A stretch of 21,802 nt of DNA from Nitrospinaceae bacterium UBA3496 (GCA_002377645.1 DFQF01000081.1:1-21802); one strand, 5' to 3'; positions 1 through 7,804 are shown, counted from the stretch's first letter. Program-made: numbers and translations. Notes: generated by a model from the sequence alone, not told the origin.

Positions 1-954
1 CTGTCCAAATAGGTCAGCACGTCCACCTAGCAATGTAGTTCTGATTTTTTCAGCATCGATTGCAAGGTTTGCAGCTCTTCTAACTCTCTCGTCTGCAAAA
101 GGACCGCCATGTCTACTAAAGAAACTCATGAACATAATACGAACAGCAGGAATCGCTTTAATTTTCGTATTTGGATCTTTCTGAAGCTGTGGAATAAACT
201 GAGGTAGAATACCCATAACGATATCTACGTCACCAGCCTGAATTGCTTTAGTACGAACTGCTGGAGATTTAATTCTTCTAAGAACAACAGTATCTGGACG
301 GTTAGGCCACGCAGAATTATTCCACCAAAGAGGGTTCGTTCTAAACACCATCTTTTGGTTCTTCTGCCAGTCACTACTTACCAAAGTATAAGGACCTGAT
401 CCGTGAGTGTTTCTGGAAACATATGCAGTAAGTTTCCTGCCTTTAAGTCCAAGTTCCTTGATTTTGTGACTGATTGGATGCGCATAACGTGTTAAGTTTG
501 ATTCAAGACCATTATCCGCTTTATGGTTGATCCAACGAAGAGTATATTTATCTATACATTCCGCTTTTTTTGTAGGTCTAAAGAAATAAGCCTGACGTTT
601 TGAACCTTTCACTCTATTGAGAGCAAAAACAGCGTTCGAACAGTCCATTTTAGAGCCGTCAGAGAAACGTACACCTTTTCTCAACTTAAAAATTACTTCT
701 TTATGACTTTTCTTTGCCCAGCTTGTTGCCAACCATCCTTCTTTCTTACCTGTTTTTGTGCTCACGTTTAGAAGAGAATCATAAGCCCATCTCCAAACCA
801 TAGCGCCAACATAGTTGGACACTTTGTGTGGATCCATTGTGGGGGGCTCACCCCTAAGCGCGATAGTTACTGTGCCGCCTGCATCTACAGTTTGTACGGG
901 CATAACAACCGCAAAACTCAGCAACAGGATAGCTAAAACAAACAATTTCTTCAC
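1..954 (-). CDS. Oligopeptide-type ABC transporter solute-binding protein, partial (C-terminus beyond left edge)
   Basis: Periplasmic binding protein of the SBP_bac_5 (DppA/OppA) family, which captures peptides or similar solutes for an ABC importer. 318 codons are visible and the frame is open to base 1. The N-terminus is a signal peptide: Lys-Lys, a hydrophobic core (residues 4-20), then a V-D-A site near residue 25. There is no lipobox cysteine, so it is probably a soluble periplasmic protein. Family motifs seen: GEPPTMDPH, the GVRFSDGS stretch, HGSGPYTLVS, and near the edge the VRRAANLAIDAEKI helix. The GTG at 954 is chosen because GGAGG (963-967) lies 8 nt upstream. An in-frame ATG at 969 would add five residues but places that GGAGG inside the gene. 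The cognate permeases may be those at 7910-9794, but they are unlinked and no ATPase gene is in the window. Confidence 0.9.
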   Translation of the reverse strand, partial: MKKLFVLAILLLSFAVVMPVQTVDAGGTVTIALRGEPPTMDPHKVSNYVGAMVWRWAYDSLLNVSTKTGKKEGWLATSWAKKSHKEVIFKLRKGVRFSDGSKMDCSNAVFALNRVKGSKRQAYFFRPTKKAECIDKYTLRWINHKADNGLESNLTRYAHPISHKIKELGLKGRKLTAYVSRNTHGSGPYTLVSSDWQKNQKMVFRTNPLWWNNSAWPNRPDTVVLRRIKSPAVRTKAIQAGDVDIVMGILPQFIPQLQKDPNTKIKAIPAVRIMFMSFFSRHGGPFADERVRRAANLAIDAEKIRTTLLGGRADLFGQ

Positions 955-973
955 TTTTGCTACCTCCATTTAG

Positions 974-1001
974 AAAAAAAGCTCCTGCTTAAAAAGCAGG
1001 A
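974..1001 (-). terminator. Terminator-like hairpin inside the leader of the solute-binding-protein gene
   Basis: On the minus strand a perfect 8-bp stem (TCCTGCTT / AAGCAGGA, 994-1001 with 983-990) closes a 3-nt loop. After GC it is followed by seven T residues (974-980). This is the layout of an intrinsic terminator, yet it lies between the predicted start point (about 1031) and the SD (963-967). No gene upstream on this strand needs terminating, so it may be an attenuator or a 5' mRNA-stability hairpin. Confidence 0.55.
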
Positions 1002-1037
1002 TGTAAAAAAACCAACACAATATTGAATATTTAGGGA

Positions 1038-1066
1038 ATTCTAAACTTCTCTAAAGATATAGTCAA
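1038..1066 (-). promoter_or_regulatory. Sigma-70-type promoter of the solute-binding-protein gene
   Basis: On the minus strand TTGACT (1061-1066) is followed after exactly 17 nt by TAGAAT (1038-1043). Each is a 5/6 match to the -35 and -10 consensus. Transcription would start near 1031 and give a leader of about 75 nt ahead of the GTG. It is the best-matching promoter I found in the window. The divergent hydrolase gene at 1242 has no comparably good promoter in the same 287-nt spacer. Confidence 0.6.
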
Positions 1067-1241
1067 TACGTTATTTTTAAAGAGACGATTCAATTTATTA
1101 AATAGATTTTTAGAATATGTACCTGCTCATTTTTTTTACTTGGTGTGATACCATATATCTATCAAATATTCTCTTATGATTTTAAAGTAATTCTTTTATA
1201 AAAATTTTTCTCTTAATTTTGTAAATGGAAGGAAGGCACGT

Positions 1242-2429
1242 ATGGCGGAAGAAAAAATTATAGGTTCTTGGTTTCGATATTTCCCAGATCATTACCTTTG
1301 GTCTCAGTTAATGAGTGGGGAGATTAATTTATCTCCAATGGGAGGGACAAATTTCTACGAAGTAGATCAGATAGGAAAAAGGCTTGAAGGCAAGGTTGGT
1401 GATGCTGAGGCATGGCATGAGGCATGGTTGTGGATGGCTGATAAAACACTCGAACTTGCAGAAGAAGAGGAAAAAAGAGGGCATTTGCGAACTTCTGCAA
1501 GTGCTTATATACGAAGTGCAATATACCGCTATACTTGCGAGCGTTTTGTGCATCCAGATGATCCCAGAAAAGTACAGTCCTATCGTGATTTGTTGCCTCA
1601 TTATGAGAAAGGCATGAAGTATCTTGTTTCTGGATTTGAGCGTGTAGAAGTGCCTTATGAAGACACAACCCTATCGGCATATTGGCTGCCTCCTCAATCT
1701 GAAGATAATACAAATCCTGCGGTCGCTTTTTTCGATGGACTGGATGGATCTAAAGAGTTTACTGTTTTGTGGGGCGGTTTATCTTTAATTGAAAAAGGGA
1801 TTGGTGTTTTATGCGTGGACGGACCTGGTCAGGGAGAGACTTTAAGATTGAAGAATATCCCTAGTAGGCATGATTATGAAGTTGCAGGAACTGCGGCATT
1901 TGATTTTCTTGAAAAGAAAGAGGAAGTGGACTCCTCTAGAATAGGTGTGATGGCTATGAGTATGGGAGGATATTATGCGCCTCGTATTGCAGCTTTTGAA
2001 CATCGTTATAGTGCTTGTTTGACTTGGGGCGCGCATTTTGATTACCACGAAGTGTGGGTACATAGACGAAAAATTCTCGAAACTGGCGGCACGATTTCAT
2101 CATCTGCAATGTGGCAATTGCCCTGGGTTTTAGGAACTCCCGATATGGATAGTGCCATGGAGAAATGTAAAAATTATACATTGGCAGGAGTAGCCGAAAA
2201 AATTAAAATGCCCATCATGATTACCCATGGACAGGACGACAATATTGTTCCTGTTGATATGGCGCATCGTTTGTACGAGGCCTGTGGTTCAAAAGAGAAA
2301 GGTTTGAAGATTTTCACGGTGGAAGATGGAGGAAGCCAGCACTGTGTAATTGATAATCTTTCTATGGCATCGAATTGGATTTCCGATTGGTGGATGGACC
2401 AATTTGGAACTGAAGATATTTTAAATTAA
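1242..2429 (+). CDS. Alpha/beta hydrolase, Ayg1 / 2,6-dihydroxypseudooxynicotine-hydrolase-like (paralog 1)
   Basis: Probable C-C-bond (beta-diketone type) or ester hydrolase, cytoplasmic (no signal peptide). Residues 1-130 form the helical N-terminal cap typical of this family, starting with the SWFRYFPDHY block. Residues 135-385 are the alpha/beta-hydrolase core. A complete triad is visible: nucleophile Ser240 (AMSMGG), Asp333 (HGQDD) and His367 (GSQHC). Glu199 in DGPGQGE matches the extra glutamate conserved in the nicotine-pathway C-C hydrolase and its relatives. At 395 aa it is slightly longer than the characterised bacterial member. The SD GGAAGG (1231-1236) is 5 nt from the ATG. It heads a plus-strand run with the CMD-family gene 26 nt downstream. 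Two paralogs lie at 9856-12234 on the other strand. The fold and triad are secure; the substrate is unknown, and a simple esterase role is possible. Confidence 0.85.
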   Translation: MAEEKIIGSWFRYFPDHYLWSQLMSGEINLSPMGGTNFYEVDQIGKRLEGKVGDAEAWHEAWLWMADKTLELAEEEEKRGHLRTSASAYIRSAIYRYTCERFVHPDDPRKVQSYRDLLPHYEKGMKYLVSGFERVEVPYEDTTLSAYWLPPQSEDNTNPAVAFFDGLDGSKEFTVLWGGLSLIEKGIGVLCVDGPGQGETLRLKNIPSRHDYEVAGTAAFDFLEKKEEVDSSRIGVMAMSMGGYYAPRIAAFEHRYSACLTWGAHFDYHEVWVHRRKILETGGTISSSAMWQLPWVLGTPDMDSAMEKCKNYTLAGVAEKIKMPIMITHGQDDNIVPVDMAHRLYEACGSKEKGLKIFTVEDGGSQHCVIDNLSMASNWISDWWMDQFGTEDILN

Positions 2430-2455
2430 TTTAAATTACAAAATGGGGACAGAAA

Positions 2456-2854
2456 ATGACAGAAGAAACCAGAGAAGAAAAAGTGAAGCGTATTACAGAG
2501 AGGATCCATGGAGACAGAGGATTCGTTTATGATGTTCTTGGTTTTGGTGCAGAATTAGATCCCGAATATTTTGAAGTGTACTCACAGATGCACTGGGGTT
2601 TCTTTAAAGAGAAGCCGAGGCATCTGGATCCTAAAACAAGAGAATTAATCGAAATAGGTTTGTTGGCTTTTAAAGGCATGAAACACGAAGTTTATACTCA
2701 TACGAAGAAAGCTCTCCGATTGGGAGCTACAATGGAAGAAGCTTTAGAAGCATTTGAAGTAGCAAGTATAGGAGGGGGAGCCCCTGTTTTGATGGAGGGC
2801 TTATATGCACTAAAGAGAATTCATGATGAACAAAACGAAGAAAATGAGAAGTAA
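2456..2854 (+). CDS. Carboxymuconolactone decarboxylase (CMD)/AhpD-family protein
   Basis: Small all-helical protein of the CMD superfamily, 132 aa, close to the length of gamma-carboxymuconolactone decarboxylases. The CMD core spans about residues 57-118: LDPKTRELIEIGLLA, His77, His82 and the A.RLGAT.EE.LEA helix, ending in GGGAPVLMEGL. There is no CxxC pair, so it is not an AhpD-type peroxidase or alkylhydroperoxidase reductant, and a lyase/decarboxylase or binding role fits better. GGGGA (2445-2449) precedes the ATG by 6 nt. It lies 26 nt after the alpha/beta hydrolase, almost certainly on the same mRNA, which suggests the two act on linked steps. A 99-nt spacer follows before the E1 genes and holds an 8-bp palindrome (TGAATTCA, 2912-2919), so a second promoter there is possible. 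The exact reaction cannot be read from the sequence. Confidence 0.8.
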   Translation: MTEETREEKVKRITERIHGDRGFVYDVLGFGAELDPEYFEVYSQMHWGFFKEKPRHLDPKTRELIEIGLLAFKGMKHEVYTHTKKALRLGATMEEALEAFEVASIGGGAPVLMEGLYALKRIHDEQNEENEK

Positions 2855-2953
2855 ATTCTGAATAGTTTATGTTTTGCAGTTGCGTAAATGGCGAATTTTG
2901 ATTATTCATGTTGAATTCATACATTCTGTGTAATTTTATTTCGAGGGGCAAAA

Positions 2954-3919
2954 ATGCCACTAGAAAAGAATCTAACAAAAGAAGAGCTTGGAGAAATTTA
3001 CCAGGATATGGTTCGAATACGTTGTTTTGAAGAAAAGGCGTACGAGCTATTTAAACTTGGAAAGGTTGTAGGTGGAATTCATGTAAGTGTAGGCCAAGAA
3101 GCATGTTCTGTTGGTGTGTGTTCTTTGTTGAACGAAAACGATGGAATTTTAACCACTCACCGAGGACATGGACATTCCATAGCAAAAGGCACTCGTCTTC
3201 CTGAGATGATGGCTGAACTTTATGGAAAAACTACGGGTCTTTGTAGATCAAAAGGCGGTTCAATGCATATTGCCGATGTTTCGAAAGGGCACTACGGTGC
3301 ACACTCAATAGTAGGTTCGAATATGCCCATGGCGGCAGGAGTTGGTCTTGCATATCATTTTGAAAAAAAACAGCAAGTAGTCGTTGTTTTTTTTGGAGAT
3401 GGAGCTGCTAATCAAGGGAGTTTTCATGAATCTATGAATCTATGTGCTATTTGGAAACTACCAGTTATCTTTTTTTGTGAAAATAATCATTACGCCTCAA
3501 GTACTCAAGTTGAATATGCCAGTTCTGTCGAGGATATCAGTGTTCGTGCGCAGAGTTACAATGTCCCGGGGGTAACGGTAAATGGAATGGATGTGTTGGA
3601 AGTTCGTGAAGTTGCGAACCAAGCTATTGAAAGAGCTCGAAAGGGAGAAGGACCAACTTTAATTGAGGGAAAAACTTATCGTTTTTACGGACATTCTAGA
3701 TCTGATCCCAAGTTTGGTTTATATCGCAGTGAAAAAGAGTGGGATAAATGGAAAGAACGTGATCCACTTCTTATTGCAGAAGAAAAATTGGGGATTTCTC
3801 CCGAAGAGAAAATAAAACATTGGGATATAGTAGAAAAACAAATTTCGGATGCTGTTGCTTTTGCCGAATCCAGTCCGGAACCTTCTGATGATGAAGTTTT
3901 TGAAGATCTTTATGCATAA
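2954..3919 (+). CDS. Thiamine-diphosphate 2-oxoacid/acetoin dehydrogenase E1 component, alpha subunit
   Basis: Alpha chain of a heterotetrameric E1 enzyme (pyruvate dehydrogenase / AcoA type) that decarboxylates a 2-oxoacid or cleaves acetoin using thiamine diphosphate (ThDP). The full-length 321 aa matches the family. The ThDP motif is complete, running from Gly148-Asp149-Gly150 through Asn153 to Asn177-Asn178. The active-site block HRGHGH (69-74) and the YGHSRSDP loop (245-252) are present. The SD GAGGGG (2943-2948) is 5 nt from the ATG. The beta subunit begins 15 nt after the stop, so the two are co-translated. Alpha and beta sequences look closest to the acetoin/pyruvate group, but choosing between pyruvate, acetoin and branched-chain substrates needs phylogeny. 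No E2 (lipoyl acyltransferase) or E3 gene is in the window. Confidence 0.9.
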   Translation: MPLEKNLTKEELGEIYQDMVRIRCFEEKAYELFKLGKVVGGIHVSVGQEACSVGVCSLLNENDGILTTHRGHGHSIAKGTRLPEMMAELYGKTTGLCRSKGGSMHIADVSKGHYGAHSIVGSNMPMAAGVGLAYHFEKKQQVVVVFFGDGAANQGSFHESMNLCAIWKLPVIFFCENNHYASSTQVEYASSVEDISVRAQSYNVPGVTVNGMDVLEVREVANQAIERARKGEGPTLIEGKTYRFYGHSRSDPKFGLYRSEKEWDKWKERDPLLIAEEKLGISPEEKIKHWDIVEKQISDAVAFAESSPEPSDDEVFEDLYA

Positions 3920-3934
3920 GGATTAATCAAACGT

Positions 3935-4909
3935 ATGGAAATAACATTTGCAGAAGCTTTAAATCAAGCTATGTCAGAAGAAATGGAAAGAGATGAAAAG
4001 GTCTTCTTGATGGGAGAAGATGTTGCTTTATCTGAAATTTCGCCTGCTACTGCTGGTCTTTCTGAAAGCTTTGGAACAGAAAGAGTAAGAAATACTCCTA
4101 TTAGCGAACTTGGATTTACAGGTGCTGCAGTCGGTGCAGCCATGGCAGGATATCGTCCTATTTTAGATATGCGACGAATTGATTTTATGATGTTGTCTAT
4201 AGATCAAATAGCAAATCAGGCTGCTAAATTAAGATATATGTTAGGAGGGCAAGTTTCCATTCCACTAGTGATACGTGCACCTGAAGGTGGAGGAGTGCAA
4301 AATGGTCCTACGCACAGTCAGTGTCTTGAATCCTGGTTTTTGCAAGTTCCAGGTTTAAGGGTTGTTGTCCCTAGTGGTCCGAAAGATGCTAAAGGACTTT
4401 TGAAAACCTCGATTCGTGATGACAATCCAGTTTTGTTTGTTGAATACCGACAGCTATATTCAAACAAAGAAGATGTTCAAGAAGGTGACTACACAATCCC
4501 TTTTTCTTCTGCCAGCACAAAAAAAGAAGGAAAAGACGTTACTCTTATTGGTCTTGGTTCTCAAGTTGGAAATTGTATGTCTGCAGCTGTTGAGTTAGAG
4601 AAAATCGGAATCAGTGCAGAAGTAATGGATCCTAGAACTATTAGTCCTTTAGATGTGGATGGTTTGTCAGCATCAGTTGTAAAGACAGGAAACTGCGTGA
4701 TTGTTGAAGAAGGACATAAGCACGGAGGAGTCGGGGCAGAAATCCTTTCTTCGATTCAATCGAAATGTTTTTCTTCTCTAAAAGCACCAATTGAAAGAGT
4801 GGCAGCACTTGATGTTCCTATTCCTGTGCAAACCAAGTTAGAAAAAATCGTTCTTCCTAATTCAGAAAAGATAATTGCTGCGGCAAAAACAGTTCTAAAC
4901 TATTCTTGA
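3935..4909 (+). CDS. Thiamine-diphosphate 2-oxoacid/acetoin dehydrogenase E1 component, beta subunit
   Basis: Beta chain of the E1 heterotetramer, 324 aa, the normal size. It contributes the glutamate that activates the ThDP aminopyrimidine (Glu58 in PISELGFTG), the MGEDV block (26-30), the catalytic-region histidine in GPTHSQ (His127) and the C-terminal transketolase domain with DPRTISPLD (232-240) and VEEGHKHGGVG. It follows the alpha gene by 15 nt with only a weak AAGGA-type SD overlapping the alpha stop, pointing to translational coupling. Its 3' end overlaps the 3' end of the convergent FAH-family gene by 10 nt. There is no terminator between them, so read-through would make antisense RNA. 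Confidence 0.9.
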   Translation: MEITFAEALNQAMSEEMERDEKVFLMGEDVALSEISPATAGLSESFGTERVRNTPISELGFTGAAVGAAMAGYRPILDMRRIDFMMLSIDQIANQAAKLRYMLGGQVSIPLVIRAPEGGGVQNGPTHSQCLESWFLQVPGLRVVVPSGPKDAKGLLKTSIRDDNPVLFVEYRQLYSNKEDVQEGDYTIPFSSASTKKEGKDVTLIGLGSQVGNCMSAAVELEKIGISAEVMDPRTISPLDVDGLSASVVKTGNCVIVEEGHKHGGVGAEILSSIQSKCFSSLKAPIERVAALDVPIPVQTKLEKIVLPNSEKIIAAAKTVLNYS

Positions 4910-5880
4910 GATTTTATTTCGTTTCTTAAAATACCTATGTGTTCAACCTCACATTCCACGACATCTCCCGGTTTTAGGAAGTAAGGTTCGGGATCTTCGT
5001 GTTCATGTGCTACACCACAAAAAGTTCCAGATGAAATTATATCTCCAGGTTCAAGAGTCATTTGGCTATAAAAAGAGATAAGAACTGGAATTTTAAAAAT
5101 CATATCCGTTAATTTTTCATTTTGTCTTATATCTCCATTGACTCTGCACTCAACGTGGAGACTTTCTGGGTTAGGCACTTCGTCGGCAGTTACAATATAA
5201 GGCCCAATAGGATTAGTTGTATCAAAATTTTTTCCTAAAAATACTCCTCCAAGAGCATCATTTTTCTGAACCTCTCTAGCCGTTATGTCGTTATAAACGG
5301 TGTAGCCCATAATCACATCAAATGCATTTTCAACAGGAACATCCTTACAGGTAGTTCCAATTATAATTGCTACTTCTACTTCGTAATCTAATTTTTGTGT
5401 TTGTTTTGGATATAGAACTGCATCTTCATGTCCTATGAGGGTTGAAGAAAAACGTGGTGCTCCAGGAACATTGGCTGGAACTTTGTTTCCTGTGTTTTCA
5501 ACGTGTTTATTTGAATTTAATCCTGTATGAAGGAATTTTCCTGGTCTTGGAATAGGTGGTCTAAGACGTACCATGTTCGAGTCAATAATACATTTTTCTT
5601 TTTCCGGTCCTAGTACATCCTTATTTTTTGCAGATTCCTCTTCTGCGTATTGAAGGGCTAAACTTGCTATTTCTAAGGATTTTTTTTCACCACACAAAAA
5701 TTCACGCATATCCCTTGGAATAAGAGCATTTGCAACAGGGTAGGGACGAGGTTCGTTCTGGGTATTAAGATATGCTGCATAACAAAGTCGCAAATCTGCT
5801 ATCTTGCCATCTGATAAAACTAGTCCTAGTCGATCTCCTGAAGAACCAGAAGAAAGATTTCGATATGTTGCTAATTTCAT
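4900..5880 (-). CDS. Fumarylacetoacetate hydrolase (FAH)-family protein
   Basis: Metal-dependent enzyme of the FAH fold, a family that cleaves acylpyruvates, hydrates 2-hydroxypentadienoate, or isomerises and decarboxylates ring-cleavage products. 326 aa: an N-terminal subdomain (1-105), then the catalytic domain from LRPPIPRPGKFLHTGLNSNKH onward. The divalent-metal ligands are recognisable as Glu167 and Glu169 (LDYEVEVA) and Asp198 (YNDITARE), with Lys218 in LGKNFDT. ATG at 5880 is supported by AGGA (5887-5890). It is the last gene of a minus-strand operon after the two VOC genes (45-nt gap). A ring-cleavage-type fold followed by an FAH enzyme is the classic order of meta-cleavage pathways, so acylpyruvate hydrolysis or isomerisation is a reasonable inference. 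The substrate is unproven. Confidence 0.87.
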   Translation of the reverse strand: MKLATYRNLSSGSSGDRLGLVLSDGKIADLRLCYAAYLNTQNEPRPYPVANALIPRDMREFLCGEKKSLEIASLALQYAEEESAKNKDVLGPEKEKCIIDSNMVRLRPPIPRPGKFLHTGLNSNKHVENTGNKVPANVPGAPRFSSTLIGHEDAVLYPKQTQKLDYEVEVAIIIGTTCKDVPVENAFDVIMGYTVYNDITAREVQKNDALGGVFLGKNFDTTNPIGPYIVTADEVPNPESLHVECRVNGDIRQNEKLTDMIFKIPVLISFYSQMTLEPGDIISSGTFCGVAHEHEDPEPYFLKPGDVVECEVEHIGILRNEIKSQE

Positions 5881-5925
5881 AAAAAATCCTTTTTATAGTT
5901 AATTTATAAATAAAGCTTATAGCTA

Positions 5926-6849
5926 TTAAGCATGTTGCAGATTAAGTTTTTTAACAATCGTATTTTCAAAACCATGAACTGGATCAACGAGATCCATGCC
6001 AGACTCAATTTCAATTTTATTTTTGTCAATATCTTCAAAATAATATCTTAGCCAACCAGTCCATCCTCTAAATGGTTCTCGTATAATCGGTATATCTTTA
6101 CTAGAAATAAAATCATGAATAGACAAAACAGTATCGTTGTCTTTTACCCTAAATGCAATTTGTTGCAGGTCACTGATTTTTTCTTTTCGTGAACATTCAC
6201 AGAGTATAAGCTTTATCTCTCCTTGGGCATCTGACAATGCATTTTTTCTATTGGAACCTGTTGAGTCTACAAAATCTTTCTGTTTTTGCATTCCAAAAAC
6301 ATCTTTATACCAATTTGCAGCAGTATTTATATCTTCAGAATTTATAGACAAATGGGACAAGGCGTCTATGGGCGCATAGGCTGATTTATTGTTGTCTATT
6401 GCGAATTCTTCATCCTTTTTTTTAGGACTGTTTAGGATTTCTATTAGGTTTCCGTCTGGATCTGAAATTATAAATCCCGGACATTGAAAAAAAGGATGCA
6501 TAAACAATTTTTCGGCAAACACTAAATTTTGGTTTTGTAAATTTTTGTAAGAAATTTGAAAGTTATTTTCAGAATATATTTTAAATGAAATTTTATGAAG
6601 ATTTGATTTTGTTTTGTTTGAATTTAAAATTTTCATTTCGGAAGGTAACTGAACCAATGTAAGATCATGGTGTAGTTCACTATATCGCATCCAGGAAATT
6701 CCGTCTGGAGCTACAAGAGCTTCTTTCTCGTTTCCAGGGGGGAGATAATCAGATACTTTAAATCCGAGGAATTGGTTATACCATGCTATTGTTTTTTCAA
6801 GATCGTTAGTAAAAAGACCAAAATGATCCATTTTAGCTTCTATAGGCAC
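5926..6849 (-). CDS. Two-domain VOC (glyoxalase/extradiol dioxygenase-fold) protein, paralog A
   Basis: Protein of 307 aa with two vicinal-oxygen-chelate modules (about 4-140 and 160-285), the architecture of type I extradiol ring-cleavage dioxygenases. In the C-terminal module His166 (LSHLSI), Gln230 (LQQIAF) and Glu280 (KIEIES) occupy the spacing of the extradiol 2-His-1-carboxylate site, but the second His is Gln. The N-terminal module has His9 and Glu137 but Lys86 at the middle position, plus a HHDLTL motif (60-65). So metal binding is plausible, but classic iron extradiol chemistry is uncertain. The start is GTG at 6849, supported by AAGGA (6856-6860) with 7-nt spacing; the in-frame ATG at residue 7 has a poorer SD. 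The upstream paralog ends only 11 nt before. Confidence 0.8.
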   Translation of the reverse strand: MPIEAKMDHFGLFTNDLEKTIAWYNQFLGFKVSDYLPPGNEKEALVAPDGISWMRYSELHHDLTLVQLPSEMKILNSNKTKSNLHKISFKIYSENNFQISYKNLQNQNLVFAEKLFMHPFFQCPGFIISDPDGNLIEILNSPKKKDEEFAIDNNKSAYAPIDALSHLSINSEDINTAANWYKDVFGMQKQKDFVDSTGSNRKNALSDAQGEIKLILCECSRKEKISDLQQIAFRVKDNDTVLSIHDFISSKDIPIIREPFRGWTGWLRYYFEDIDKNKIEIESGMDLVDPVHGFENTIVKKLNLQHA

Positions 6850-6855
6850 TAGAAA

Positions 6856-6860
6856 TCCTT
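6856..6860 (-). promoter_or_regulatory. Ribosome-binding site fixing the GTG start at 6849
   Basis: AAGGA on the minus strand lies 6-7 nt before the GTG codon (6847-6849) and just before the end of the upstream VOC gene (its stop is at 6861-6863). The ATG six codons further in has only a weak GAAG, so the GTG is preferred. Confidence 0.6.
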
Positions 6861-7793
6861 TTAATGAAATAAATTTAACCTTTTAATAACTTCATACTCA
6901 CTTCCATAACTATCTGCGACAGATTTCATTCCGGTTTCTATTTCAATTTTTATTTTGTCCATGTCCAGGAAGTAGAATTTTGTTCCACTACTCCAGTTCT
7001 GTGGTCTGGGAGCCTGCACAATTTCGACCTTATTTTTTACAAGAAGATCATGTGAATCTAAGAGAACTTCTTCACTTTTAACCTTTAGTGCTATTTGTTG
7101 CAGGGTCCCCCGACCTGCAAAAGAAAGATTTTTTTTTAGAGATTCTTTAGGAATCTGATCGATTATAAGTTTTACATCTCCTTGTGTATTAGTCATTTTA
7201 ATAGAATCTTTTTCAAAGTTGATTTTTTCTTTAAAGTTTAAATTTTTTTCATACCATTGTTTTGCAATTTCTGTATCTCTAGACCAAATTGTAATATGTG
7301 AAAGGGAATTGATTTGAGAAAAATGCGATTCTTCTTTTCTTCTTACTATAGAAGGATGATGTAGGATTCTAATCTTATTTTTGTCTGGATCTTTGGTAGT
7401 AAATTGTGAGGTTTTGGATATCGGATCAAATTTTATTTCGCTTGTAATTTGCGATGTAGGTAGATGGTCGTAAATTTTCACAAGTGCATTTTTGGAGTTT
7501 GTATAGAAGCAAATTTCTTTTAAATTTGAAATCACTTCCTTTTCATTTAGATTCACTGTTTCATCGGGGACTTGGATAAGTGTTAAGTCATGGTGCCATT
7601 TGCCATATCTCATCCATGCTATTCCATCAGGTGCTACTGGTTCTTCGGTATTTCCTTTTGGAAGATAATCTGAAAGTTTAAACCCTAAGTGTTGGTTATA
7701 CCAATGAATAGTTTCGTCTAGATTCTGAACATATAGCCCAAGATGATCCAACTCAACGTCAATGCTTATCGCTTCTTCATTTTTAGGAGACAT
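6861..7793 (-). CDS. Two-domain VOC (glyoxalase/extradiol dioxygenase-fold) protein, paralog B
   Basis: First gene of the VOC-VOC-FAH operon, 310 aa, clearly a tandem duplicate of its downstream neighbour (shared WYNQ.LGFK.SDYLP.GN block, APDGI.WMRY, HHDLTL, LQQIA, DK.KIEIE.GM). The C-terminal module keeps the same His166 / Gln233 / Glu284 pattern. The N-terminal module is more decayed: His17 is kept, but the middle position is Glu93 and the final carboxylate is Arg142, so only the C-terminal module is likely to bind metal. Basic residues and Lys are abundant, and the 125-160 region shows little conservation with paralog A. No SD is seen before the ATG; instead a TATAAT lies 12 nt upstream, which may mean a very short leader. 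The function could be dioxygenase, isomerase/lyase or a non-catalytic partner of paralog A. Confidence 0.75.
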   Translation of the reverse strand: MSPKNEEAISIDVELDHLGLYVQNLDETIHWYNQHLGFKLSDYLPKGNTEEPVAPDGIAWMRYGKWHHDLTLIQVPDETVNLNEKEVISNLKEICFYTNSKNALVKIYDHLPTSQITSEIKFDPISKTSQFTTKDPDKNKIRILHHPSIVRRKEESHFSQINSLSHITIWSRDTEIAKQWYEKNLNFKEKINFEKDSIKMTNTQGDVKLIIDQIPKESLKKNLSFAGRGTLQQIALKVKSEEVLLDSHDLLVKNKVEIVQAPRPQNWSSGTKFYFLDMDKIKIEIETGMKSVADSYGSEYEVIKRLNLFH

Positions 7794-7804
7794 GACGAAA
7801 TTGT

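Noticed and set aside
1146..1164. TGATA-N9-TATCA inverted repeat as operator of the first hydrolase gene
   Set aside because: Only 5-bp arms, A/T-rich, with no nearby promoter hexamers; expected by chance.
2456..2854. AhpD-type alkylhydroperoxidase
   Set aside because: The CxxC redox pair required for AhpD activity is missing.
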